DNA of 64,000 bases from Neonectria sp. B-13 (lineage: Eukaryota; Ascomycota; Sordariomycetes; Hypocreales; Nectriaceae), in assembly GCA_002682825.1 (NCBI GenBank), contig NOKP01000004.1, forward strand, positions 1,609,607 through 1,673,606, in the 5' to 3' direction. The notes below the pieces were generated by a model. It saw nothing but the letters and a program-made list of their open reading frames with translations, was not told the origin of the DNA and did not search any database. Of this stretch, positions 44,638 through 55,026 are shown piece by piece. Made by a program: the position numbers and the translations under genes. Positions within the stretch are counted from its first letter, which is position 1; each line of letters opens with the position of its first letter.

Positions 44638-45633
44638 ATGATCTTCCCCGCCGCCTTCGTTGGCCTGGTTCTTACCAGTGTCGCCAGCGCCGCTCCCACT
44701 TCCGTTGAGCCGGTTGCTATCGACTTGAACAGCACCAAGTGGACTCCCGAGCATGTTCTCAAGCACGACGAGGTTATCCTCTACGGCGAGGACGGTCGCA
44801 GTAAGTTCCTTTTCCTGTCTCCTCCCTTTGAATTATACAACACCTAGCACTCTACCATCTCAAAGCAAATTCACTGACGTTCTGGAACTACAGTGGAGGT
44901 TGTCCATGAGAGCATCTACCAACAGCTAGTTGAGACGAACGGATACTCCCTCGATATTCCCGAGGTCGATGAGGCCTTCCTGAACAACACTGAGGAAGTG
45001 GATCATCTGGAGACCCGTGCCTCGTGCGCGTACACCACTGCCCTCATCACTGATAAGACCCAGAGCTTTGTTGACTGGGACGTGCAGGTGAGTTTCACAT
45101 GCTTTTTGGTTTCCGCTGGCAGATCTGTTGTGATTGCTAACGCGTGGTGAACAGATGAGCCCCGTCGTCATTGGTACCGGCAAGAACGGTATCGATGTCT
45201 ATGTCAGCTCCGGATACTCCGTTGCCAACTCCGTCACCGTCAGCGGTGATGCCGATCTCGGCTTCGTCAAAGACAGACTTGGTGTTACGTTCGGTGTCAG
45301 CTTCAGCCGCACCTGGACCACCGCCACCGTCATCAACATCAAGGGAACTGTCGAAAACGGCTGGTCTGGTGTCATGATTACCAAGCCCTTCAAGACCCGC
45401 CGCTACGGTCGCAACATGCGAGGTTGCATCGGCAGCATGCGCCAGACCGGTACCTTCATGGCTGATTCCTACAAGGAGGGCTCGTACGCTGGTGTCAAGT
45501 GGGTTTCTGGAGCCATCAGTAAGTTTTCAGGTCCAACTAACCAAACTTGCCTCATGCTAATGATACCTTAGCCATGTGCACCAAGAAGCAGTTCCCTCTC
45601 ACCCGCTGCAGTGGCGGCGGAAGATTCATCTAG
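44638..45633 (+). CDS. Secreted four-cysteine proprotein, unknown family
   Basis: Exons 44638-44800, 44894-45087, 45155-45518 and 45572-45633 (phases 1, 0, 1) give 260 aa. Signal peptide MIFPAAFVGLVLTSVASA. Residues ~20-96 are acidic, cysteine-free and end LETR before A-S-C, which looks like a propeptide with a monobasic cut after R96. The predicted mature part (~97-260) holds all four cysteines (C99, one in RGCIGS, one in TMCTKK, one in TRCSGG) and is Gly/Ser/Val-rich with alternating hydrophobic residues (VVIGTGKNGIDVYVSSGYSV), suggesting a beta-rich fold. A basic patch (KPFKTRRYGRNMRG) precedes the second cysteine. The protein ends RCSGGGRFI. I cannot assign a known domain; the plan (pre-pro-mature, two disulfides) is that of a secreted effector-like or antimicrobial-type protein, which is inference only. 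Confidence 0.8.
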
Positions 45634-48122
45634 ACGATCTAGGTTCTGAAAGTCCATGACTTCTGTAGATTCCTGTCGCCTTGTTCAAGTCTACCGTTTG
45701 TGAATTTAAGGGCTATTTTAGAAAGCTCCACGACTTATGGGGTTTTGGAAATTGCCTGATTATCTTGTCTTCTTCGCTTCTCGCCAAGCTTGTTGCTATT
45801 GACAAATGGACCTTTTGCTTTTCTAGATACAAGTCCACATTCAACATTTGTCTATTATAGATTTATCAACATTCTTCTTACACTAAACTCTTACAACTAG
45901 ATGGTGGCAAACCACATAAAATTCTAGCTTGAAGTTATATTGTACTTGTTTCTTAGCCCTCCCTATGACAATGTACCTTTCTATCTTGGTAAGATCGATT
46001 TGCTTGACCAAGCACTTGCAGGAGGTACCTCTTACTAGGACGAAGACATTACGACCTGCTTAGTTTTTTTGTTCTGTTTATTCCCTCTGAAGCAATGGAT
46101 GTTTAGTATGGCTTCATATCCCCAAGGACACCTCATAATCTAACCCAATATTTACCCACGCTGCTCCTTGATAATTGTAGTCGTATAAATTCATATTCAA
46201 TGCATCTCAAGCGTATATTGTTACTTCATAATCATCGAACTCCTGCCCAACTTTACCTCCATGGCCCTGTTTGTAAACATTGCTGTGGCTGATCCATTGT
46301 AGCGCATGTAATACACCCAGGTCCTGTCATTCACGCTCAGGTCTCATACAACACAGACCTGGGGTTCAACTAAATATAACAACGCTTTTTCTTTGCTATA
46401 GTAGAGTCCCGCTCTGGAGAATTTGGGAGACAGAAAGCTTATTGGGTCTCGGGTGTAATGAGCAAAGACCAAATCGAAATATGCGTGTTGAGTTTGGTGC
46501 GGACTATACGACTGGCTACAGCTTTCACAATCTCAAGCTCATGGCGTAGCTGGATACCATTTTCGGGTTCGTAGTATTTGATAGCAATCCTATAAACATA
46601 TTGAGGGAGATGTGGCAAGCATATACGTACTTGATTTGATCGATGGGATGATTGCCATTCCATAGCTGGAAACTATCCTCAAAGGATCCGAATTAATGAA
46701 GTGGAGGGCTCTCTGAGCCCGTGCATCACAGGGCTAAAATATATCATATAATGGTCCAATCTTGCCCAGACACCTGGCTTAAGGATCACAACAACAAATA
46801 TACTCCCCACCAAGCCCAATCTCGGCTTTCATTCCACCACTCACTACGTCCAGGTGCACCCCATTTTGTCCTCAAAATGGGTGCAGCACCATGGCAAGCA
46901 CAACTCCACAGTGGTGATCGCTTTAAAAGAGCTACCGAGACTCATTGTTGGTCAACCCTACCAACATTTGACTTGACAGTTAGTGTTGCTTCTCCACATT
47001 CTCTGCATCCTCTCGCTGCAACTGCTACGGAATTCCGCTTCAGACATATCCATCTTATACTGTTGCAGAAACATTTTTTTGAATTTTTTTGACGCCAAGG
47101 AAACACGGTTATTAGTATCTATTAATGGAGTCATGTGTATGAGCTGAAAACCATAGGCGAGGTGCTAGGATCGTGAGTGAAGAACATCACGATGATGGGC
47201 GAGAGTGGTCTGTCGATACCTCTTTGGGAAGCATGCACAATATCCCACCACTATGTTATATTAATTCCCGACTTACGATTCGTCTTCCTTACTGCTACAT
47301 GAACACGGAAAGGCGCAAATAGGTGGGTGCATGGTATCCATTCTCGTAATTTATCACTGAACTCTCCGTAGCAGAGGTAACCAGAGATCTCCCTATCTCT
47401 TAGAACGCTTTTTCTATAGATTCGCATGTATGTAAACCTTTAGCCTCCAAAGTCTTGACATGGAAGAGATCGGTTGCAGCATAACCAGAAAACCAAAATA
47501 AACCAACCAACACCAACACCAAACCTCCCCAACCCCCAACATCCTGCTTTTAATGAACGAAACCTCTTAGTATCCGCCATACTCGATGCTTGGGCAATCT
47601 GTTGGTTGTTGTGAACGTTCGAGTCGGTTGGAGCCTTGCCATCTCACTTCGATACTGCTCCAGGGAAGGCTGGGCTGCACTGGGCAGCGAAGCAGAGGAA
47701 ACGAGCGAATAGGTAGACAGATAGTGCGAACTCTTCGACAGTCGTACGGTCTGCAAAAGATTGATGACGGCCCAACCGCTTGTTGGGTGGTTGGTGTCAA
47801 ACAAGCAGAGGCTCAGACAGCCGATTGTAAGACAAAAAACTAGGAGAACACTAGAGTTAGTATTGGATTGTTATTGTGCTTGAGAGACTTGCCATTCCCG
47901 TTTACTTGCCGGTATTTGCTGAGGTTCCTTGAGCAGACGAGCCACTGGAATTGTTCTGGGAGTGGTGTCTGTCGTCGGTTGTGGGTTGTTAGTTGCCTAT
48001 TCGTATGTCGGTGGCTAGGGCGAGAAGCCTCCTGAGATTGTCTGGGGGTGATCCCTGGCTGGACCCCAAGGTACCAGGGTTGCCAGACCGGCCCTCCGAC
48101 GTCGGCGCCGGCCTCGCTGTTG
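45634..48122. other. AT-rich intergenic region
   Basis: No gene found in about 2.5 kb. It contains a near-perfect inverted repeat at 46855-46885 and, at its right end, intron-like signals on the minus strand (TACTAAC branch site and CTCCTAG acceptor, about 47844-47870) that may belong to a transcript from 48215. Open frames at 47550-47843 (minus) carry no recognisable domain. Confidence 0.4.
46855..46885. repeat. Inverted repeat (hairpin)
   Basis: Arms TGCACCCCATTTTG and CAAAATGGGTGCA, separated by 4 nt, with one unpaired base. No flanking promoter or gene explains it. Confidence 0.6.
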
Positions 48123-48215
48123 TCAACCCACATGGTAGTAAACGACCGTTGCCAGTGAGGCAACGAGCAGGCGCGTGACGGCGTCGGGGTGGAAAATGTT
48201 TCGAAAGACGGACAT
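48123..48215 (-). CDS. Possible 30-aa membrane peptide ORF, uncertain
   Basis: ATG at 48215 after a CA-rich leader opens a 30-codon frame that begins MSVFRNIFHPDAVTRLLVAS and continues LATVVYYHVG. The N-terminus is amphipathic and the second half hydrophobic, resembling tiny mitochondrial membrane subunits, though I cannot match one. Downstream on the same strand, a GC-AG or GT-AG intron with a perfect TACTAAC branch site ends near 47844, so the transcript may be spliced and the frame may continue; no joined reading I tried gave a recognisable protein. Confidence 0.25.
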   Translation of the reverse strand: MSVFRNIFHPDAVTRLLVASLATVVYYHVG

Positions 48216-48539
48216 GTTGATACTGTAGGTCGGTGAAGAAGAAGAAAGGATCGGATGAAAGGCTGGCTTGGGGAGCATCCTAAGCAGTTCGCGTCTGACT
48301 TGCCATTGGGGCTGCAGTTGCCATATTTGTGGCATCTTCAGTGGCATCAGTAACAGATGGGGAAGGCACAGGTGGAAGCTTTGGATGTGACCTTACCTCA
48401 CCGAACATTACTCGGAAGGCACCAGCAGGGCGTTGACGGCATCAATATGGAAGTTTCACGACTGTTGTGCATGATTTACGTCGTTTCTTCGAATTATCTG
48501 AATGTTGAATGTTATTGACACCTCCAGTCGAATTCCTGA
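48216..48539. other. Short intergenic stretch
   Basis: Between the stop codon of the membrane protein (48540) and the possible small ORF. Holds the latter's leader; nothing else seen. Confidence 0.4.
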
Positions 48540-49549
48540 CTACACCTCGCTTACAGCAGACAACCTCTCCCCACCATTTGAAGTCGTCTTGTAGTATCTG
48601 GCTCCGAGATGAACCATCAACTTAGTGAACAATGAGCCCACAGCATTGTGACTCAGTGGAGACCAAGAAACATTTGGCTTTGCTAGCGGCTCTGGCCTGG
48701 GCATCCATTTCGGAGACATGTATCTGTGGACAAGGTAGAATATCTGTTACACGATAATTAGTTGTGATGTATCAGGAGTGGAGGTTCGAGTTGTCTTACC
48801 GTCTCAGACATATCTATCAAAGGTCCTGCAAGAAAAGACCCCAATACTGCACTGCCAAAAAGCGCATCGATAATCTCCACAAGAGAGAGCGAGGTAGGTG
48901 CAAAGAAAACCTCGATGCCATAGATGTAACCAATAGCCAAGTGGACCGAACCCACGATGGCCCCGAATATGACGACCAAAGCAGTATGTGTGTAAACATG
49001 TGTGAGAAGAGAAGCCCAGCTGAGGTACGGCGGCTGAGTTAGAATACGGGGGCCCATCAAGAGGCCTTCAAGGCACGGTTCAATGTCTTTCCGCTACAGC
49101 GTGTCAGTATGGAATATTCAACGCGGCGAGCGCTGATAAGGATAAGACCAACATACGTTTTGTCTGACAGGCTCAAGGGCGCCAACGGCTGAGAATGCTA
49201 AAAGAACATGAACAAATTCCTTGATATCCTTGGCATCGGCTCCTGGGGTGAAGAAAAACTCCGTGATTGAGCCCAAAGACACCATCAAGCCCGCGGTTGC
49301 TGCAAAATGAACAATATGCCACCATCTTGGACGAAGACAGGGGCCATCCCAGATCAAGTAGAGTGTGTAGGCTCCCAGAGGGACTAGAAGACCTCGAAAG
49401 ATGGCTTCTTTGCATCCGAGTTTGATGTTGACTCCATGATAGATTGCCGCTGCGGTGACAGAGAGCGCCCAGTAACAAAGATGGTGCTTTGCGGACAACA
49501 TGGCTTCGGTACGTGATGGCGGAATCGCTACAGGTGAAGCAAAACGCAA
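48540..49549 (-). CDS. Fungal multi-pass membrane protein, unclassified
   Basis: Exons 49549-49157, 49093-48800 and 48743-48540, all phase 0, give 296 aa (280 if the second ATG at 49501, MLSAKHH, is used, which starts closer to the first helix and may be the true start). The protein has about six or seven hydrophobic segments, including FRGLLVPLGAYTLYLIWDGP, WWHIVHFAATAGLMVSLGSI, VHVLLAFSAVGAL, ALVVIFGAIVGSVHLAIGYI and LFGSAVLGSFLAGPLI. The third exon was placed at ATATTCTACCTT because the competing acceptor downstream gives a short, non-membrane tail. The end, GARYYKTTSNGGERLSAVSEV, is cytosolic-looking. The size and helix layout recall wax-synthase-like or terpene-cyclase membrane proteins, but their key motifs are not visible, so no function is given. 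Confidence 0.6.
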
Positions 49550-52500
49550 GAATAATTAGGTGCAGGTGAGCCAGGCGAAGCTGTGAATTGACAGAAGGTC
49601 AATATAGAAGGGGGAACCTTGATGCCTTGCCTGTCCAGGTAGCCACGTGTAAGCGAATATGCACTCCAGGGACACGAAAAGTCCTATCACTCAAATTTTA
49701 TCTAGACCGTGAGGTCTACCATTTACCTACTTATCAAAGTAGTGATATCCTTTCCTAGATATCTACTGATTCTATCCTGCCCAGACATCTTTGTGCCCGG
49801 GCGTCTTCACTGACTTACTTCCGAGGTGTTCGTGACAATTACCGAATTCTGAAGAAAAAAAACGGTGGATTAGCTACCAGCCTCGGAGGGACGTTTTCTC
49901 CATGAAACCCTCATTTTCTGTCTTGACAAAGGCAAAAAATGGTATTTGATTAATATACTCATACTATTTGATGCCTTGCAACGCCAAGAACACAGAGCTA
50001 ATCGACAACTTTTTCCCTTTTCCTATTGACTGTAGGGTAAGCCATGTTTATTAGAGTCACGTGATTTATTACCGTTTGGGTCAGAGACGTGAGTCAGGCA
50101 GATGAACTTCTTCCTCTTCTGATAGTGCACCACCACTCGTATATTCCCTACTCAAAATGCAACACAAGACGACTGATCCTTCATCCCATTACGCGGCATG
50201 TGATAGACACATTTTGACCATTTGTTCAACTTCTCAACTGTATGGTCAACGGTGTGATCGACGTCGTGGATCACAAAGGAGCAAGCGCTCTGGATGACCA
50301 TGGAAGCTGTCTAGTGATGGCGATGACAGTACAGTACAGAATCCTACTTCTGAACGAGTCATGAAGGTCCTATTGAGAGCCCGGACAAATGTCTGGGCTA
50401 GTGTCTGAGCCCTAACTCTTGTTTTCCAGGGTGCTCCGAGCCTTTGCCAGAGGACGAGTCCCTCCCGACGAAATTCCTCTCGTGCCTAACGGAAACCCTT
50501 GACGAGGCCCAGTACCATCCTCCAAGGCACTTATCGAGCCTCACCCCCATGAACTGGAGCAGCATACCCAAGCGAGTGACGTGTGATTCTGTGACAGCTT
50601 GAATCGGAAACTGGATTACGCCTGCGATGACTGGGAGCCGAATCAAGCATGCCCTTTTACGGTCAGCAATGACAAATCCATCAGAGACCTCTAGTTGAGG
50701 GAAATCTCTGTACCAAGGCTTGGGTATGAACTCTGATCGATCTGCAAGGGCCGTGACTCGGCATGCTCCAAGGCGCTTGGGACCAGATTTGCAGCCGGAA
50801 TGCGTTGGCGACCTACGGGCCGACCTTGGAGTGGAGCCTACGGCGTCGGTGACGGAACTGTGGAAGCGTCTGTTGTAGTGTTGTCACAATTGTCACCCTC
50901 AGGCATGTTCACCGGTCTACCAAGGAGGGGCACTCATGGACTTTCAACATGTAGGATCTCATTGGGCCCAAGTGACCGAAGACGCGATCTACAGTAGTAG
51001 CCAGAGAGGAAGGGACTAAAACAAGTGCCTCAATTGTGGGACGTGGCTGTTATCGCTTGCTACACTTGAGGAATTTCTCGGCGTCTTATTTTGATGGAAT
51101 GTACGAATATGAGAAGAAAAAAACCTTCACCACGATATGGCGAAGAAACCACGGCAAACGATTGGGCGAGTTTACAACGATGGATGGGAGTGGGAGGAAA
51201 TTTAAGGCCCAGTGGCGCATCAAGCTCCAGCAAGGCCAGAAAAGGAAAAAGAAACGGGGAGGAGCACGCGAGACGATGTGCTTGGACGAGAGCACTGCCC
51301 AGCTACGAATACTCCTTGTCAGATGGTGGGAGGGGTCTCGCACACACCCGATGCTCGCAACGAGAGATTTTCTTGGACAGCTCAGTCATTCAGGTTGGGC
51401 AAGGAGAGGAGCTGTTCGTTGAAGCCCGAATGATTCGGTTGAGGAGTGCTGCGAGGATGTGGGAGGCTGTTGCATGTGGGAGACTGCAGCCGAGGACGTA
51501 TTGGGAGCATATCCAACACGTAGCCAGCGTGTCACCGGGGCGTTCCTTGGAGAGTTCCTGGAGCGTTCCTGAGGTGTGGCTGGACGGGATGAACGCAAGG
51601 TACCATTCACGATTACGGTTGCGTGCCAATGGCGACCGGTCTGTCGTCCACCCCGGTTCTCCATGGCTTCGAAAGTACCCAATGTGCTAAAGTGCTAAAG
51701 TGCTAAAGTGCTCGAGTGCTGCTAAAGTAGTGGGTGAATAACGGAGGTTCTAGTGTGCACAAAAACCGCAGCAGGCCAATCGGATAAGGGTGCATGCCCG
51801 TGGCTGCATAACTCGAAGCTGTCATGGAGTCGGCACAAGGGCCCGAAGGACGGAGATGTTTCCTGGAAAGGCTGGAAGCTGTTGCCAGATGCCACGCGGC
51901 CGCCGTACCGACAGGACAGTTCCGTACTGTACTAGTCCGATGGGCTAGAATTACTGGGAAAGCGACGCCGTTTCTGCAGAGCCTGCGAGCGTTCCACTCC
52001 GTTTTGGAGGAGGCGGCCTAGACGGCGAACTAATAGAAGGGCGGATCCGCAAGACCGGGCAGTTTGCCAGTGTGCCTGGTGCCTCAGGCATTATCGGCAG
52101 GCTTCCATGTCGTTGCGGCCTCTCTTCCTGACCATGTTCTCGGTGGATATCTCTTCCGCGCATGGCAGGATTCTTTCTGTTGCATTCGACACCAGCAAAG
52201 TTTTCAACACGGTCTCCACCTCTTCCCCGCTCTGTTATTTGTGTACCTCTCCGCTGGAGGTTGGTGGTATCCTCAGGCTTTCTCAGCACTACCGTTCACG
52301 GCCCAGGACCATTTCCAAGTCATTCCGGCTTGCAGGGGACAGCTTTTGCGAAACGTCGACTTTGGCCGCTGATTGGCGATGCGGCTGCTTCTCCGTTGCA
52401 CCCGCAGAGATGCATTTGCATGGGGGGCCCTGCGAGGGGGCACGTAGCGCTCGGCTAGGGGATGATCGCCCAGGAACAAGGAATTTGTTGGAAATGGAAT

Positions 52501-54183
52501 GGGAGCACAAAGCCTACTTGCTGGCTTCCTTGGAAACCAGCCATCTCACCATTCGCCCATCCTGTTGCTTATTCTCTCATTTTGAAATTTCAACCAGCAT
52601 CGGCCGCGGGGAGGCGGGAACATCGGCTGGCTCCTCCTGACTCGCAGCCGCTTTGCCGACATCGCAGAGTGATTCAGGTAGTCGTTGAGACACCTCAATC
52701 CACGTGTTGCAACCTTAAAACCCGACATGATTCTCCTCCTCGTCAGTGGCTCGACTGGACCTGAAGCCGGCCTGTCTGCTAGGCGGTGTGTACCTGTACA
52801 TGCGGCCGTCAAGTGCTTGCAGACGAGCTTGATGTCAGGGTACGAGAACCCTATTGGGCTATCCGCGCTCTGTGTCCGCGCTTTGTCCCGCCTTCAAGCC
52901 TTCAACTCAAGCCTTACTTGTGCGTTTTTGAGCTTTGCTGACAGACATTTATGATTTACCCCTTGGGTCTGCACCCTTGCGCAAGCCCACACCTACACGG
53001 TGACACCCATACACCCACCCACCCACACCCCCGGAGACTTTCGAAACAGGCCTCTCAGGGCCGTCCACCTGGCTTCGCGCAGGTACCAGGCACCGAAAGC
53101 AAACGCTGGACCAATGATGGGACCGAAGCCCCCCGAGCGCGAAGTGGAGATGCAGCTAGAAGAAAAAGAGAGCAGTTTGTGCCTGTGTGGCGGCCCCATG
53201 GCGACATTTGCCCCACTTGGCAAGCCCTTGCCATGCCCTCACCACGCCCTCGCCCCTTTGGCCCTTGCTCTAGTCCCGGGCTGACAGCGGTTGTTGTCCG
53301 GCATGTGCCTGGCTTCCAAGTTCGGGGTCCTTGTTTTCTCTCGTCGTCGTGGAATTCATACGGTACGGGCCCAAAGTACCCCAAAGTTCCGGCGATATCC
53401 CCTCACCACCCCGGCTGCCCTAGAAAAATCCTTCGGGTCCTTGCCGCATCCTATCGATCTGCCAGATAGACAATGGTCCCGAGGAAACAAACGAATCCTG
53501 CCGCACGTGTCGCTTTGTGTCGCTCTGTGGAACCGCGGATCAACACTGAAGGAGGTGTTTCTTAAAACAAAGACGACATTCCGGGGGAACAACCGCTTTC
53601 ACCAGCGGCAGACGAGAGGCCACTAAAAAAAGCATTCCCTGAAACAAAGGGCTTGTTGTCCGTGGGCAGTGGGCGGCTGGGTCCTGGCCAGCGGGTGAGC
53701 GAGCCGCCAGGTTGGTCGGGACAGCGCAGACAGGGCAGACAGGGCGCGTGGCTATGGACGGGGAGAGTACCACACCACCGACCACACCACCGCGATGCAC
53801 GGCCACGAGACACAGGCTATTCCAGTACGCTACGAGACGGGTTGACGGGAGCGGGCAGATGAGAGGAGTCTCTGGGAGAGACAGACGGGAGTGACTTCTG
53901 CCAACCATGTGTCGCCGCGCTGCGACTCACTGTGCTGATGGCCCACCGGAGGCGCCGGGCGTCCAATGGTGGCGCCGGCAACTCGGGTGGCCTCCATCTT
54001 GGTCGGTCGCCGGCCCCATATCGTGGTGTCTTGTTTTCACACCCACTGGGCTAGCTGCCGGGGGGGTGACGCTTCAACGTTTCCTCGACAAAATCTGATC
54101 TCGCCGAAGGCTGGTCCTGAGCGTCGGAGCGAGATGGGATGTGCCCACCTCATCTGCACAGGTGGACGTCCCTCAGATGTGCT
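49550..54183. other. Gene-poor region of about 4.6 kb
   Basis: The longest gene-free stretch. ORFs up to 199 codons (51091-51690; 52107-52640; 52951-53469) overlap on both strands and translate to Arg/Ser/Trp/Pro-rich, low-information sequence. A short tandem repeat lies at 51685-51716. GC content rises toward the right, with CA/CCACCC runs near 53000-53040. No transposase, reverse transcriptase or RNA gene was recognised. Confidence 0.5.
51685..51716. repeat. Short tandem repeat of GTGCTAAA units
   Basis: Three perfect copies of GTGCTAAA in tandem, then diverged copies (GTGCTCGA, GTGCTGCTAAA). Unit length is 8 nt. Confidence 0.75.
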
Positions 54184-54189
54184 TATAAA
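54184..54189 (+). promoter_or_regulatory. TATA box of the DNase1-like secreted protein gene
   Basis: TATAAA in GCTTATAAAACGGG, about 350 bp before the start codon at 54541. The intervening leader is rich in CAACAAAC and CATC motifs, typical of strongly translated fungal mRNAs. Confidence 0.6.
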
Positions 54190-54540
54190 ACGGGCCTCCC
54201 TATCCGCTCTTCTACATCTCCTGGCCTTTCGTTCTCGCTACCCACAACTGTCATTTGTTTCAACTTCTGTCTTCGGACTATCATTCATTCTTCATTCTCC
54301 AAGCTTCTCATTCCTTTGGAAGCCGAGCCTTATCACTTTCCCTGCAAACAGCATTCCCTGAAGCAACGAGCTAGTTCTCGAGCATCTCACCAGATCAATC
54401 TTGCTTCATAGACGTCTTGATTCAGTCATTTATCAACCGTCGAAACATCACATCAGCTTGTCTTGACGACAGCCCAAGAAACCAACAAACCAACAACTTT
54501 TGACACAAACAAATCAACAACCAAAAAACCAACCTTCAAG

Positions 54541-55026
54541 ATGCAGTTCTCCACCGCTCTCCTGGCCCTCGCCGCCGCCGCGTCCTCCGTTGTCGCCAAC
54601 ACTGTCACTTTCTGGACCCTGGATGACGCTACCCGCACCATCTACTTCACTCCCAGCTCCGGCCACGAGATCGACCCCGTCACCGTTAACGCTAAGAAGA
54701 ACACCACCGTCACCTTCCCCGATGGCTACATTGGCAACTACTACGCCATCCAGGAGGGTGACACCAAGGCCCCTGGCATGCTCGGCGAGGTCACCTTCGG
54801 TGGCTGGAACGGCCTGACCTACTTCGACGTCTCTGCTATTGTCAACGCCGCCGACCACAACAACGTCAAGCAGATGTGGCCCAAGAACGCTATGCAGCCC
54901 ATGTCCGGTTGCGAGGTCTTCCCCTGCAACAACGCCTACTACCTCCCCGACGACGTCCAGACCAAGACCACTGAGGAGCTCGATCTCATCAGCACTCTGG
55001 GCGAGGGTTCCGTCTACCCCAACTAA
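54541..55026 (+). CDS. Secreted DNase1-like small protein
   Basis: Single-exon gene for a 161-aa secreted protein. Signal peptide MQFSTALLALAAAASSVVA, cut before NTVTF. The mature part has repeated short beta strands (VTFWTLDDATRTIYFTPSSG, then VTVNAKKNTTVTFPDGYIGN), a GMLGEVTFGGWNGLTYFDVS core and a single Cys pair in SGCEVFPCNNAYY. This layout matches a widely conserved ascomycete secreted family often annotated 'Dnase1 protein', a name for which I see no catalytic evidence. The start at 54541 was preferred over the in-frame ATG at 54463 because it begins the signal peptide directly. Very strong codon bias (C-ending codons, GGT/GCT) and a long A/C-rich leader suggest high expression. Confidence 0.75.
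   Translation: MQFSTALLALAAAASSVVANTVTFWTLDDATRTIYFTPSSGHEIDPVTVNAKKNTTVTFPDGYIGNYYAIQEGDTKAPGMLGEVTFGGWNGLTYFDVSAIVNAADHNNVKQMWPKNAMQPMSGCEVFPCNNAYYLPDDVQTKTTEELDLISTLGEGSVYPN

Noticed and set aside
51091..51690. 199-codon plus-strand ORF in the gene-poor region
   Set aside because: Random-looking composition (Trp, Arg, Ser) and competing open frames on both strands.
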